From the NCBI GenBank assembly GCA_000507305.1, contig DF239206.1:202193-266192 (forward strand): 64,000 bases of DNA, given 5' to 3'. Below, one piece after another: positions 47,883 to 58,029 of the stretch. Under the pieces are notes generated by a model that was given only the letters and a program-made list of their open reading frames with translations, was not told the DNA's origin and did not search any database. The position numbers and the translations under genes were made by a program. Each line of letters starts with the position of its first letter. Position 1 is the first letter of the stretch. Source of the stretch: Breviolum minutum Mf 1.05b.01 (lineage: Eukaryota > Sar > Dinophyceae > Suessiales > Symbiodiniaceae).

Positions 47883-49457
47883 TTAGGCTTTTAACGCCTC
47901 TTCAATATCTCTTTTCATCTGCTTGGCCTCGGGAGCTTCTGAAGCCCAATAAATCAGCTCCATGACCTTCAAGGCATCTTCCAGACAACGCTTTGCATCT
48001 GGGGCCATGCCCAACTTTCTGTACAAACCGCTCAATTGGATAAGTTCCGAAACCAATTTGTCACGTGGAAACGGCAAGGTTTGCTTCTCCATCTCGATGC
48101 CTTCCTGCAGCTCCACCGTTGATTGACCCCAAAGCTCCGCCGAAGCACTTTCACCGGCAGCTGCGAAGGCATCCCCCACCAGACTTCGGAGGGTCACACG
48201 GGCCTTACAGTCTCGCAGGCAGAAGCTGGTAGAGGGAACTATAAAACCATAAAAGCTTAAACCGCAAATTAAAGCTAGATACAAATTGTAAGATACCATT
48301 CAATTTCTTAAGGACGGCAAGCTCCAAACCCTTCCCTTGATCCAGACCTTTCTGAATCGTAATCTGAGGTGATGAGACATCTGCAAAGTGCAATTCTCCT
48401 CCGCGCGGTTGGCCGCCGCCAAGGCTTCAAAGGCATCCTTCACAGCAGCCGTCAGCGCTGCACCGTCCTTGGCCTCCAGGGCCGCCGTCACAGCGCGCCC
48501 TGCACGGCCCAAGTCCTGCTCCGCGGCGAGGAAGGCCACATCCCAACGTCGCTCCAAAGCGTCCACAGCGAAACCGGGTGCACCACACGCAAGACAGGGC
48601 CCAACAGAATTCTCAGAGTCACCTGTTCCAACGCCTGGAACCAGGTGAGTTCCACCACATACCTCGCAACGAAAGGCACGCAAGACGTCGGAGGCCTGGC
48701 ATCTCTCGCAGAGACATTTGAACTGCCAACGAGCTTCCAAGATGGCCCTACGTGGTGCAGTAGGTTTGGAGAGTGCTTCACCGATGTAGGATACATTCAC
48801 CTCCTCACCTTCTCCAAGGTCTCGGAGTGCACGCACTTCCACTGTGCCTTTTTCTCTTCCTGGACCGCGAAGCGCGTTTGGAAGACAGCTATGATTCGTA
48901 CGGGATCCCAGCAAGACCAATTCCACCCGCACTCCAGCGTCTGTGGGCACTTGGAAGGAGTTGCCTTCCATAATCCGAAGAAACTTCCACACAACTTCCA
49001 CAGGCAAGTCCCCAGAAAGTGCCTTGGCTCCTTCACCCGTCTGACCCAATAGACTTGCAAGAACACCCTTGGGAGCCACTTCATTGCAACACAGCTCCAG
49101 AATACCTTGCTGTTTCTCTTCTGGCAGCTGAACAAAAAGATCTATCCACCGCTTCAAGTCCTTCATACTGGGCTGGGGACTCTCCTGAAGGATTTCTATT
49201 ACCGGTTCTTCCACAAACAGCATCTCACCCTGTTTGTAGCTTTTCTCCGTCACCAGGATCTTCCCACGTCCATCCGTGTCCACGGTCCGCACGGCACGAA
49301 GCACCACGCGACCCAAGACGACGCCAACGGAGCCCAACGTCGCTCGATCGCATCGATCTCGGCCGAGCTTTGCGCTTGGCCCTCGCCGTTGCCATCCAGG
49401 TCGCACCGACACGGGAAGCCATGGGAGACCTACAACCCGACTGGGTGTGAGTGCCAT
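47883..49457 (-). CDS. SET-domain (SMYD-like) lysine methyltransferase
   Basis: Two exons, 49457-48348 and 48203-47883, join in phase (AAG|GT ... GTAAG|G) to give 476 residues. After a basic, possibly targeting N-terminus of about 55 residues, a SET domain starts at GRGKILVTEKSYKQGEMLFV. The SET core SRTNHSCLPNAL (NHSC motif), the EEVNVSYIG strand (x-x-Y motif) and the post-SET zinc site FKCLCERCQ follow. After these come a further CxxC...CxxC pair and a C-terminal helical TPR-like tail (LVSELIQLSGLYRKLGMAPD). No MYND finger is visible between the SET halves, unlike animal SMYD proteins. Such enzymes transfer methyl groups from S-adenosylmethionine to lysines; the substrate is unknown. The gene sits between the two Derlin paralogues with short spacers. 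Confidence 0.87.
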
Positions 49458-49574
49458 GCTCGACCTCCAAGCTGCATAGAAAGACTACGCGCCATAGGTG
49501 TTTCGACACAGCTGTGTCGACAAAAACCAATGATATCAAATCCCAAGCGACAGTCCTTGCTTCCACAGCAACCA

Positions 49575-51831
49575 CTAACATTTCTTGGGTTTCCCTACCA
49601 TTTTCAGTAGTCTTGGTGTGCGAAAGAGGCGAAAGCCTTTGGAGGTGGGCAGCAGCGGATACACATCCTGCGCTGAATGCAATGGAACCGCACAGCAAAA
49701 CTCGAACTTTCATAAGATGCAACGGATCCAGCACAAATGCCGTGGATGGAAAAGGAAACAGCTTCTTTCGGCATGACAAAAGACCCTCTCTTTAACTATC
49801 CAATCTATCCTTGTGCAGGGCACCAGAACTCACTCTGACCACCTCCAACCCTCCTCGAAGAAGAAGTAGGTGTGACCCACTGCGATCCCTAGAAGGTGGT
49901 CCTGAAAGCAAATCATACCAGAGTTCTTGGCATTTCTTCGGTGGATACTGTAGATGGCGTTGGCACCATTTGAATCAGAAACACCTTGATATCATGCATG
50001 GGGAGGGGAGGAGTTGAAAGATCTGTACTTGATGCTCGTATCCCAACCGAGCATCCCAAAGTCCTGTACATTGCCTCCCATCAAAAGAGATATCCATGAG
50101 AGAACCTCAATCCATGAATGCAATGGTGGATTTCACAAACCTCACAGTCTACAGCACGTCTCTCAGCAACTTCTCAACATTGGAATTCTTCCAACATAGC
50201 AGACTCGGATCATGCATCTCAAGACACCCATGGCAAATACGGCGCCCGGATGGTGAAGAACAGCACCTGGTCAAATGTTACAGGGTGTCACAGGACATTT
50301 CACCACCAAAATCCCATCAAGTTGCCCAAAAACCACCTGATCCCAACACTGACATGGGTCCAAGGGTGGCTCATGCTCATAATCTCATCTGTGTTTCGAA
50401 TATGCCAAAACTGAATCTCAATTGGATATGTCACAGCTGATCCTGCTTCTATTTCAGCTCTGGCAGCACCTGCATTCGTGCGGTTGAATTCCGCCGACCC
50501 CAGAGATAGGTCATGAGGTCAATCAGGGCTCCACTAACAAAGTACCTGCAAGACTCTGAAAAACCAATGCGACAATCCAAAACAGCCATGGTAATGATCA
50601 CAATGACAAGTTGTAAGAATGAAACAAATATCAAAGCCATACTGTAACAAAAAACTTGTTCATGTGTGTGTACGGGAGCCAACGGTTATTAGCTTTTTCC
50701 GAGATCAGAATCATCACAGTTTGTCAAAGCCAAGGCCACTCCACGAGTGTATCGAGCTATACGGCATGCTCTGCAACCAGATGCAAAGCGGCGCACGTGT
50801 TTCCAAAGAAGTAGGTCAAGGCTAGGATCATGCCTCTCCCGTCAAACACTGCCCGGTCATAACATCACCCGGGCTATATTACCAGGGTTACATCACCAGG
50901 TGTGTTTTGTTGAGTGGTCCCATCTGATCCTAAATGTCAACCCTGAGTCATGACCCATGGCCCCACTAGGCAAATATTTGTACCCCGCGCACATTACATC
51001 GACGTCTCCATCTATGTGTCTACATCTCCAGCAACCTTCTAAATCTAAAGGTACATCCAACATTCACATCTCCTATGTCTTGCATAGATCTACAATAATC
51101 TACAACACTACATACTTAACTTGCCTACATCCTATACGTCCACATCATTGTCAACATCATCATCATAGCCCTGAACATCCCTTTTCACAGCCCAACTTCT
51201 CATTGTTCCGCACCTGCACCACACACCAGCATCCAAAGGAAGTCTGCGGATTTCCGGTGAAAGGCCACATCTTCCAGGGAGGAGCAGTAATGTACCTGAA
51301 GGCTATTCGACCCAAAAGGTAATCCAAATTGCACACATTTTGTTTGTGTGTTTGCATTTTGACTCCTGAATGCCTGAATGTCAATGCATCTGAATACATG
51401 TTGCACCACATCATAACAATTTCACAGACCCGCCCCCTTTTACAGGGACACCAAGACCCAAGTATTCCAGCAGTAAGGCAAACTGAACGTGCCCAAGAAC
51501 AAGAAGCAGGTCACCAACCTGGACGGAACCGTGTGAATGGCAAGCTGGAAACCTCCCAATGGTTTCAACCCCCACCTCCAGAGCTGCAGTTCGTAGATGA
51601 TGAGCTGCCAGTTGAGGTAGAGTGTGAAGGGAGACACAATCTCCAAGGTGCATAACTGGGCGCATGGGCAAAACAAATAAATCCGACGTTTCCACCTGCT
51701 GGCAACCACTCCTTTTTCCCCCCATGGCGCACCACCATTAAGGACGCAGATGCAAAGAGTAAGCCCCGCGTCACTGGGGGCTGATGCCTCGGCCAATGCA
51801 GGAGCTCATGCGTCCTACCCGACGAAAATGC
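49575..51831 (-). CDS. Derlin (Der1-like) ER membrane protein, gene 1
   Basis: Exons are 51831-51736, 51655-51576, 51518-51452, 51295-51218, one unresolved near 50.6 kb, 50545-50470, 50266-50228, 50105-50043, 49901-49854 and 49667-49575 (TAG stop). Resolved exon lengths of 80, 67, 78, 76, 39 and 48 match Derlin gene 2 exactly. Motifs include RHQPPVTRGLLFASA, LEIVSPFTLYLNWQLI, LVTCFLFLGTFSLPY, YCSSLEDVAFHRKSADFLWM, IDLMTYLWGRRN, FFTIRAPYLPW, DHLLGIAVGHTYFFFE and YPLLPTSKGFRLFRTP. Donors at 50043 (TGG|GA) and 49854 (GAG|GA) are non-canonical. The first listed exon is open upstream without a Met, so an N-terminal extension exists in another exon. The C-terminus is shorter than that of gene 2 (31 versus 37 codons in the last exon). 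Confidence 0.88.
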
Positions 51832-51969
51832 CTGGAAGAGCTGTAGCTACTTCAACATTCGAGCAAGTCTACGAAGTGTTTGGAAGATTTTTTGATCCCA
51901 TTTTGAAGTCTACCACTTTGAACTCGCTGCTTGTTTGAATCACCAAGCCAGTTCATCTGTCCCTCTAAA

Positions 51970-52056
51970 CTACGTTTTTGTTGACAAAGCCAAGGCCAAG
52001 CACCCTATGATTGCAACAATCCCGGCAGGAACCAGGTGTGGATTTCCACGGTTCAT
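51970..52056 (-). CDS. Short hydrophobic exon candidate upstream of Derlin gene 1
   Basis: The minus strand reads MNRGNPHLVPAGIVAIIGCL, then ALALSTKT and a stop. The Met, short polar start and a hydrophobic core ending in small residues look like a signal peptide or anchor. A GT donor (AAAAC|GTAG) precedes the stop. It could be the missing first exon of Derlin gene 1, but I found no in-phase join. Confidence 0.25.
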   Translation of the reverse strand: MNRGNPHLVPAGIVAIIGCLALALSTKT

Positions 52057-52498
52057 GGCTTCGGCGTGATGGACAATTCGGGCAGAGTGCACTGTGAATG
52101 TGGGCTGGATGGGAAAGTGCTGTCTGTAAGAACTTGAGACGTGAGAAACTCGAAGAAGCTGCGTGAATTTGATGATGCAACAAATGACTGAAATAGGTTG
52201 GGAGACCTGTCTGAGTCCCGAAAAACGGGACGTAACGGATGTGGCTACTCACGATATTCTTTGAAGGGATGCTTTCGGGCGTCTTTAAAAATACTGCAAG
52301 TTTTTCCGGGACGCGTGGCCGGATCCTAGACTCTTTCCATCTGATTGTTCAAAGAGTTTCACATGTAAGTAATAGGTTTTTACTTCGTAGATTATGTAAT
52401 ACCTTTTGAAATTTGAATATGTACATACAAAATGAATGTTAAAGCTGTGCAATGTGGATATGAGATGTATAAATGTGCATGCATTATACGCATGCATA

Positions 52499-52878
52499 AT
52501 ATGATCTGAGTCATGAAGTTTCACTTCACGAGTCTCTTGGATACCGGAACAAGTTTGAGCCACCAAGGATCCAGCAGAGGTGCAGCTAGAACAGTGCCCA
52601 TGGCAGTTTTGCCCTCAAAACCAATCCTCTAAGCCATTTTGTTGCAGATCTTGCTTACATAGACAAGCCCTAAGCAACTTGAACGGCTGGTTTTTTTCAA
52701 TGTTTGCCTTTCAAAGTTCAAAAGCTGAAACCACTTTGGGTTCCCTGTCCTTAGTCCTTGTAGCATATCTAAAAATCTAAAGCTTGGCTTGTGCAACAAA
52801 ATGAACAAAACCCTTAGATGAAAGCCATTGAGCACAGCAACGGATCGCCTCTGGACTCTCAGGCAACAAATTGTGACC
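52499..52878. repeat. Direct repeat copy 1 (hydrolase 3' end)
   Basis: Nearly identical to 54429-54810, with about ten to fifteen scattered differences in 380 bp. It covers the last coding part of an alpha/beta hydrolase plus about 280 bp past its stop. Identity ends sharply at GGTCAC, five bases inside the last exon of the intact gene. Confidence 0.9.
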
Positions 52879-53016
52879 GGTGGGGAGAAAACGGATCGCA
52901 ATGTGGCATCTCTTTTGAAAGTCAGCGATGACCAGCGATCTTTTCAAACACTGCACAGCTCTCTTGGCTGACTCACTCGATCTGTGACCTGAGTGACCTG
53001 AATCTCGGCAATTCAT
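52777..53016 (-). pseudogene. Partial copy of the alpha/beta hydrolase C-terminus
   Basis: The frame ends in GHNLLPESPEAIRCCAQWLS and continues to the same stop as the intact gene at 54.7 kb. Upstream, however, it runs into KRSLVIADFQKRCHIAIRFL, not a splice acceptor. No Ser-nucleophile or Asp exons lie upstream, where the TIR-like gene begins. It is therefore either a fragment left by duplication or the last exon of a paralogue whose other exons are lost. The preceding stretch could be native coding sequence of such a paralogue. Confidence 0.6.
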
Positions 53017-53068
53017 TGATATTAATTGTCTGATGCATGCAGCTCTGTTGGCTGAAACTGAATCATTT

Positions 53069-53150
53069 GTCTCCTTAGAGACTCAGGTCACCAAGATGCA
53101 AGACTCAAATTTTGAGTCTTCATCTTCATGACCTGAGTCTCTAAGGAGAC
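53069..53150. repeat. 82-bp near-perfect inverted repeat
   Basis: The outer arms are a perfect 22-bp inverse match: GTCTCCTTAGAGACTCAGGT at the left and its complement ending GAGTCTCTAAGGAGAC at the right. An inner pair (AAGATGCAAGACTCAAA / TTTGAGTCTTCATCTT) matches except for one base. The two pairs form a long hairpin. It lies 10 bp past the stop of the TIR-like gene on its transcribed strand. Confidence 0.85.
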
Positions 53151-53160
53151 AAGTCTTTGA

Positions 53161-54108
53161 TTAATCTTTGGATTCTTGGGCTTCCGGAACACTCGTCAGA
53201 AGTGTTGGAAGGACTTGTGACGTTGGTTCCCGACTGGTGGTCAAGCTTTGCACCAGGCGGTGAAATGTGGCCTCAAAGTTCGCATGCGACGCTTCCAAAG
53301 CTTTGTGAATCGTTTCTTGAACAAAAGTGTTCATTGTATCGAAGCCACCTGGCATTTCCTCAATAAGCTCATGTATCATCTTCCGGTCCTGTTCAGAAGT
53401 TGCCTGAGCACTGCGGGTGTCAATGTTTGCCACCGTCTCAGCCACTGCAATTGCAACATCCGTGCCAGCTTTGCCCTCTTGCAAGACACCGGTGGAGGTG
53501 CAAAGGAGTAAACCTTGAAAGTTGCTGCTCTGTGACAAACCTGAGTTGCAGTGACCCCGGGGAAACAGTTTTAACTTCTTCATGAAAAGAGTGTTCGGTA
53601 GAATTTCTTGGAAAAGAAAACTTAAAGTTCATCCAGTAGGTAAGAAACCCATTGTCTGATACACTTCAAAAAGACACCAAATCCGGTTTAAAGGTTCAAC
53701 AAGCTCGTCAATGATCATGGTAGTACCCCTGCAAAGGGGGCTGCTGAGAGCCAGATAAAAGGAAGAGTCTTGCCACCTTCCATTCCCCAATTCTTCCGCA
53801 ATGTGCCATTGGCTGTTGCTGAAAGTACAAATCCAATATGCTGGTTCTCGCCAAGCTAGCTGATCTGACTGAGCATGTTTGCAGATTGCATGTACAAAAT
53901 GACGGACTTGCATACCCCAGTAGTGACTCACAAACCATTCCATCATTACTGGCCCCAAAAGCTCAACGAAGGACATCCGAAACGGTTCAGTGAGAGGCTT
54001 CACGATGTTACCGCAAACGTAATACATGGAGCGGTACTTGATAAACGTGTCGAAGAACCTAAGGAAAGTTGATGGATCTGGCGAAGGGAAACTTGGACTG
54101 TGCACCAC
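53161..54108 (-). CDS. TIR-like domain protein, 5' end incomplete
   Basis: Exon 54108-53649 and exon 53540-53161 join in phase (ACAATGG|GT ... CTCAG|G). The first reads FLRFFDTFIKYRSMYYVCGN, then WFVSHYWGMQVRHFVHAI, AYWICTFSNSQWHIAEELGN and DELVEPLNRIWCLFEVYQT. The second reads NFQGLLLCTSTGVLQEGKAG and ends in a helical tail (RKMIHELIEEMPGGFDTMNT). It has the same three-motif order as the C-terminal domain of the gene at 15.8-18.4 kb: SHYWG, YWICxxSxxQ and NRxWCxxE. This is consistent with a divergent TIR fold with the WCxxE glutamate retained. The Met at 54108 probably lies in intron or upstream exon sequence, so the true start is unresolved. It ends with TAA at 53161. The 380-bp direct repeats flank it. 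Confidence 0.72.
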
Positions 54109-54428
54109 TGTGCTCAGTCCAATGCTGATGTCATTTTTCAGGGACTATGTCCAATCAACTCTGATTTCTTGACGGCAAACATGACCCATGACTTTCAAAA
54201 ATGTGGGACTGTGCCAAAGATCACATCTCTAGGAGGTCTCGAAAAGTAAGATGTTGGCACGTGAAAATGATGTCCCAGCCAATGGGATTATCTCAACTGG
54301 CTAATTTTCGGAAGTGTAAACATCTATGTTTTTGATCTCTTGCCGCTGAATGTTGAAACATGCCGGTGCTATGGCACATGCGTTTCTACTGTCACTACAA
54401 GTAGTACACCAGCTGGTTTTTGAAGAAC

Positions 54429-54810
54429 ATATGATCTGAGTCATGAAAATTGACTTCACGAGTCTCTTGGATACCGGAACAAGTTTGAGCCACCAAAGAT
54501 CAAGCAGAGGTGCAGCTAGAACAGTGCCCATGGCAGTTTTGCCCTCAAAACCAATCCTCTAAGCCATTTTTGTTTGCAGATCGTGCTTACACAGACAAGC
54601 CCTAAGCAACTTGAACGACTTGTTTTTTTCAATGTTTGCCTTTCAAAGTTCAAAAGCTGAAACCACTTTGGGTTCCCTGTCCTTAGTCCTTGCAGCATAT
54701 CTAAAAATCTAAAGCTTGGCTTGTGCAACAAAATGAACAAAACCCTTAGATGAAAGCCATTGAGCACAGCAACGGATCGCCTCTGGACTCTCAGGCAACA
54801 AATTGTGACC
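54429..54810. repeat. Direct repeat copy 2 (hydrolase 3' end)
   Basis: Partner of 52499-52878. Here it forms the natural 3' end of the intact hydrolase gene, so this copy is probably the source. Confidence 0.9.
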
Positions 54811-56248
54811 AGCCCTCACAGAGCGGCTAGTCACATTTGTGAAGGTGAAGCCATGAAATTCGAGAAAGGAGATGCACTTACAAAAAGTTGAAATTGTTTT
54901 GTCCTCAAGTTACAGTGTCGGAATGTTGTTCAATGAATCATTGGTGAAATTTAGAGTGAATGTAGACAGTGTATTCTAATAGTGCTTAATCACTATCCAG
55001 TTGGGTACAGTGAAGTGCAATGCCAACCTGCAACAACTGCCCCCCCCCACCTAAACACATGCAGCTCTGAACATGGCAGCTGCTCGTGCAAGATCTCCCC
55101 AGCTCTCAATGGTGTCTGTTGGTCGGAGTCTCCCTGCAGAATCAGTACAGGCAATGCACCTTGGAGCTGAATCACCACGTTTTCCAGAACCAAATCCTCC
55201 AACACAAATAAAATGTTTTGTGGATTCAAAGGAAGATGCAAAATATCAAAATGTTAAAGTAAAAAACTTCTGTCAGTAGCACTCAGCTTATACATCTCCT
55301 TCTCAAGCTGTGAATCTGCTACCATCAGCTGGATCTTGGCCAGGACCTCATCACCACGCTCTAAGGCCTCTCGGGCACTGCTACGCCAAGCCTCTCGCGC
55401 CCGTGAACTCAGGCGACTGCTGGTTGACATTAGGACAACACCCAGCGGTGGCACAACTAGCTGCAAAGCTGCAGAGAGCGCCTCAACTTTTCGGCGAAGT
55501 CAATGTTCCAGGCTGATTGAAAGTATGATTTTATATCATGCTTTTTTTTTGGTGAAAAGAATCCAACCATATACAAAACCCCTCCAATCAAATACTCAAG
55601 ACGTTGGTTCTTGCCTTTTCGGTTACCCAATGCTCCTAAGACTTTTTGCCAAGGGGCAATCATGCCGCCAAGGGAATGGCCCAGAAGCACCACGTTTTGT
55701 AATTGCAAATGCTGCACCAAATCAACGATGTCATTACCTGACTGCTATGAAAATTCAGTTGGAGTGACCTCCCCAATTGCAATTGGTAAACCTTTCTTTT
55801 TTCACCAGAACTTGCACAGTCCCAGTCACCAAACTCCTCCAATTTCAGGTCACCAAAGCGAGGCTCGCTGCCACCATGCCCACAGACGTCCAAGCGCACG
55901 TTCCTGCCGAGCACACGTGGGGCAAGCCGGTCAAGCCAAAGTAGTTGGAATTCACACGACTGTGGCGGGACAGTCCAGCCTAAACGCTGGAAAGCTCTGC
56001 CAAATGCCTTCCCAGTAGTCCAGACTCATTGACATGCCATGAATCCTGCGAGTGGATGGAAGGAATGATCTCACAAAAGCAAGTCAGCAAGTATGCCATG
56101 CCCAATAGTTTCCCTAAAGACTTTTCGGTGTACATTTGGACAAGACAACGTCGGTGCTAAGATCACACGCACAACTCCAACAACCATTCACTCCAGAGCA
56201 GAGTCGTGCAATTCAGCTTCCCGGTGTCTGCATATTGCAAGACTCGAC
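54709..56248 (-). CDS. Alpha/beta hydrolase, N-terminus incomplete
   Basis: Exons are 56248-56190 (RVLQYADTGK), 56007-55830 (AFGRAFQRLGWTVPPQSCEF ... LDVCGHGGSEPRFGDL), 55737-55658 (DIVDLVQHLQLQNVVLLGHS then LGGMI), 55481-55283, 55159-55051 (LPVLILQGDSDQQTPLRAGE) and 54814-54709 (GHNLLPESPEAIRCCAQWLS, TAG stop). All joins except the first are in phase. The catalytic triad is visible: Ser in GHSLGG, Asp in QGDSDQQTP and His in GHNLLPESP. The family hydrolyses esters, lactones or similar bonds; the substrate cannot be told. The 55658 donor is GC (ATT|GC ... GAG|GCG), and the 56190 donor appears to be GA. A short exon, probably bearing the oxyanion-loop HG motif, is missing between the first two listed exons. 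The start exon is not found, although 56690-56500 contains an exon-like frame. Confidence 0.87.
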
Positions 56249-57230
56249 CTTGGGAAAACCCTTCAACGTGTAGCTTGACAAGGATCTCCATCATTCAAAA
56301 AAACGTATATATTTCAGTATATCTCCGAAAAGAATTCTCATGATTCAACACGAAGATCATGGTGCAAGAGCAACATGCACCTCAATCATTTCTGAATGGG
56401 ACACAAGATAAGGTTGACATCGACTTTGCCTTTTTACTGACACCCTGCCCAGGCATGATGATCTTATAGCTGCTTGATTTTTTTGGTTAGGTTCATGGTA
56501 AATGACACCCCAAACTAGGATGAAAGTCTATGAGTGGCGAAAGCTTGGCTTCAAATGGAAGCATCTCAACATCGAGATCCAAACCTGAAATCCCATGTGG
56601 ATATCTGAGACTTCTCACGGAACCCAACTGCAATACCAAGATGCCATGTCTACCCCGGAAGCATTGCACAGACATTGTCACCACAAAATACCGGAGGCGC
56701 TATGCCAGGAAGCTCATGGTTAGCCCAAAAGTTGAAAGCAAAGTTCTATGCTTGAGAACTTGATATCATTGATATCTATCAAATTCTATTAGTGTCCATG
56801 GATACTGCACCAGTTTTTCCACCAGGCAGCATGGATGGCGCAGAGAGACTCTTTGAGAAACTAAGACCTTAAAGACTGCAGACTAACAAAACGGTTGTGC
56901 AAAGCAATTGTGACCAAATGAGGCAGGAATGAGTTTGCACACCATGATATCTACCTTTAATCTCAAGCCCGATGGCTGCGTGAGGAGTAGATTTCCAACT
57001 GATCATCTCAAAAAGGATCATCGGCACTACTCAGGAAAGAAACCTGAACCTGCAGTGGCAGCCTACACATCATGATCTCGTCTCCATGCCAATTTGTGCA
57101 GGATTTCTTTCATCAACAATCACCCACAAATTCAGACAACTGATTTCAAGAGTATCAAAACACAGCAAAGTCTTGAACCCAAATATTGCTGTCACCGTCA
57201 CCAACGCTCCCTATTTTCAGCCACAAACGC
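56249..57230. other. Upstream region of the hydrolase, one weak exon
   Basis: The minus strand at about 56660-56520 reads GILVLQLGSVRSLRYPHGIS, then GLDLDVEMLPFEAKLSPLID. This could be an N-terminal exon of the hydrolase, but no join was verified. The rest shows nothing. Confidence 0.3.
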
Positions 57231-57801
57231 TCATGTACGGCGATTGACTTGGCGAGGATCCACCGCAACAGCGCTGTTTATCGGTTCCTCTGGTCGTTCT
57301 CTTTTCTTTTCCTGCGACATAGCATGGGCAGGATCAAACCGGAGCTTGGATCTTTCATTCTCGGGACATCAACAAGGATGCTTCGAGGCTCTCATGCCAC
57401 AATCATTCCGAAGCTTGATTGCTATTTTGGAGTCGTTATAGGATCTTCTCGCAACTCATGTCTAAATTCAATTTAATTCAATTTAGATGTTATATTGCAG
57501 TGTACAGGTCATTTTGGAACCCATCAAACGCATTGCCTTCTTCTCTTTCTTCTCCTGGCATAGGCAGTTTTCTGAGTTCCCTACTCTAACTTTGAAAACG
57601 CCCCCCACTAGGACATCCAGTCAAATCCATCAGAAAAACGTCCAGACTTCACCACGAGAGATGGTCAAGGTCAAACAACTTTGACTTGTGGTGGACCTTC
57701 TCTTTCTTCTCTTTCTTCTCCTCCTTTTTTTCCTTCTTGTCCTTGCTATGAATCACCTTTTGTGCCCACTCCTCAAGTGTTTTCGGCCATACATGAAAAG
57801 C
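57231..57801 (-). CDS. 3' end of a Lys/Glu-rich protein, function unknown
   Basis: Exon 57801-about 57645 starts after CCAG| with AFHVWPKTLEEWAQKVIHSK and continues into a KKEKKEEKKEKKEKVHHKSK run, then LFDLDHLSW at a GT donor. The terminal exon at about 57370-57231 reads NERSKLRFDPAHAMSQEKKR and ends VAVDPRQVNRRT with TGA. The charged run is probably helical or disordered. No family is recognised. Confidence 0.5.
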
Positions 57802-58029
57802 CTGGAACCCATGGAATCATAGAAATGTTGGTTGGAAAAGTCGTTGGAAAATAATCAAAGGTATCTCAAATGCTGACAACTTGAAAATTATATGGTTGAT
57901 TATGCTTGTATATGCAATATGGAAATCGTATATGTCACTGGCGAAATCCTATATATGTGTGTATAGTGTATATATACATATACACACCTGAAAAAGACCA
58001 TGGGTTTTTCCAATCGATCACGCCTCGCT

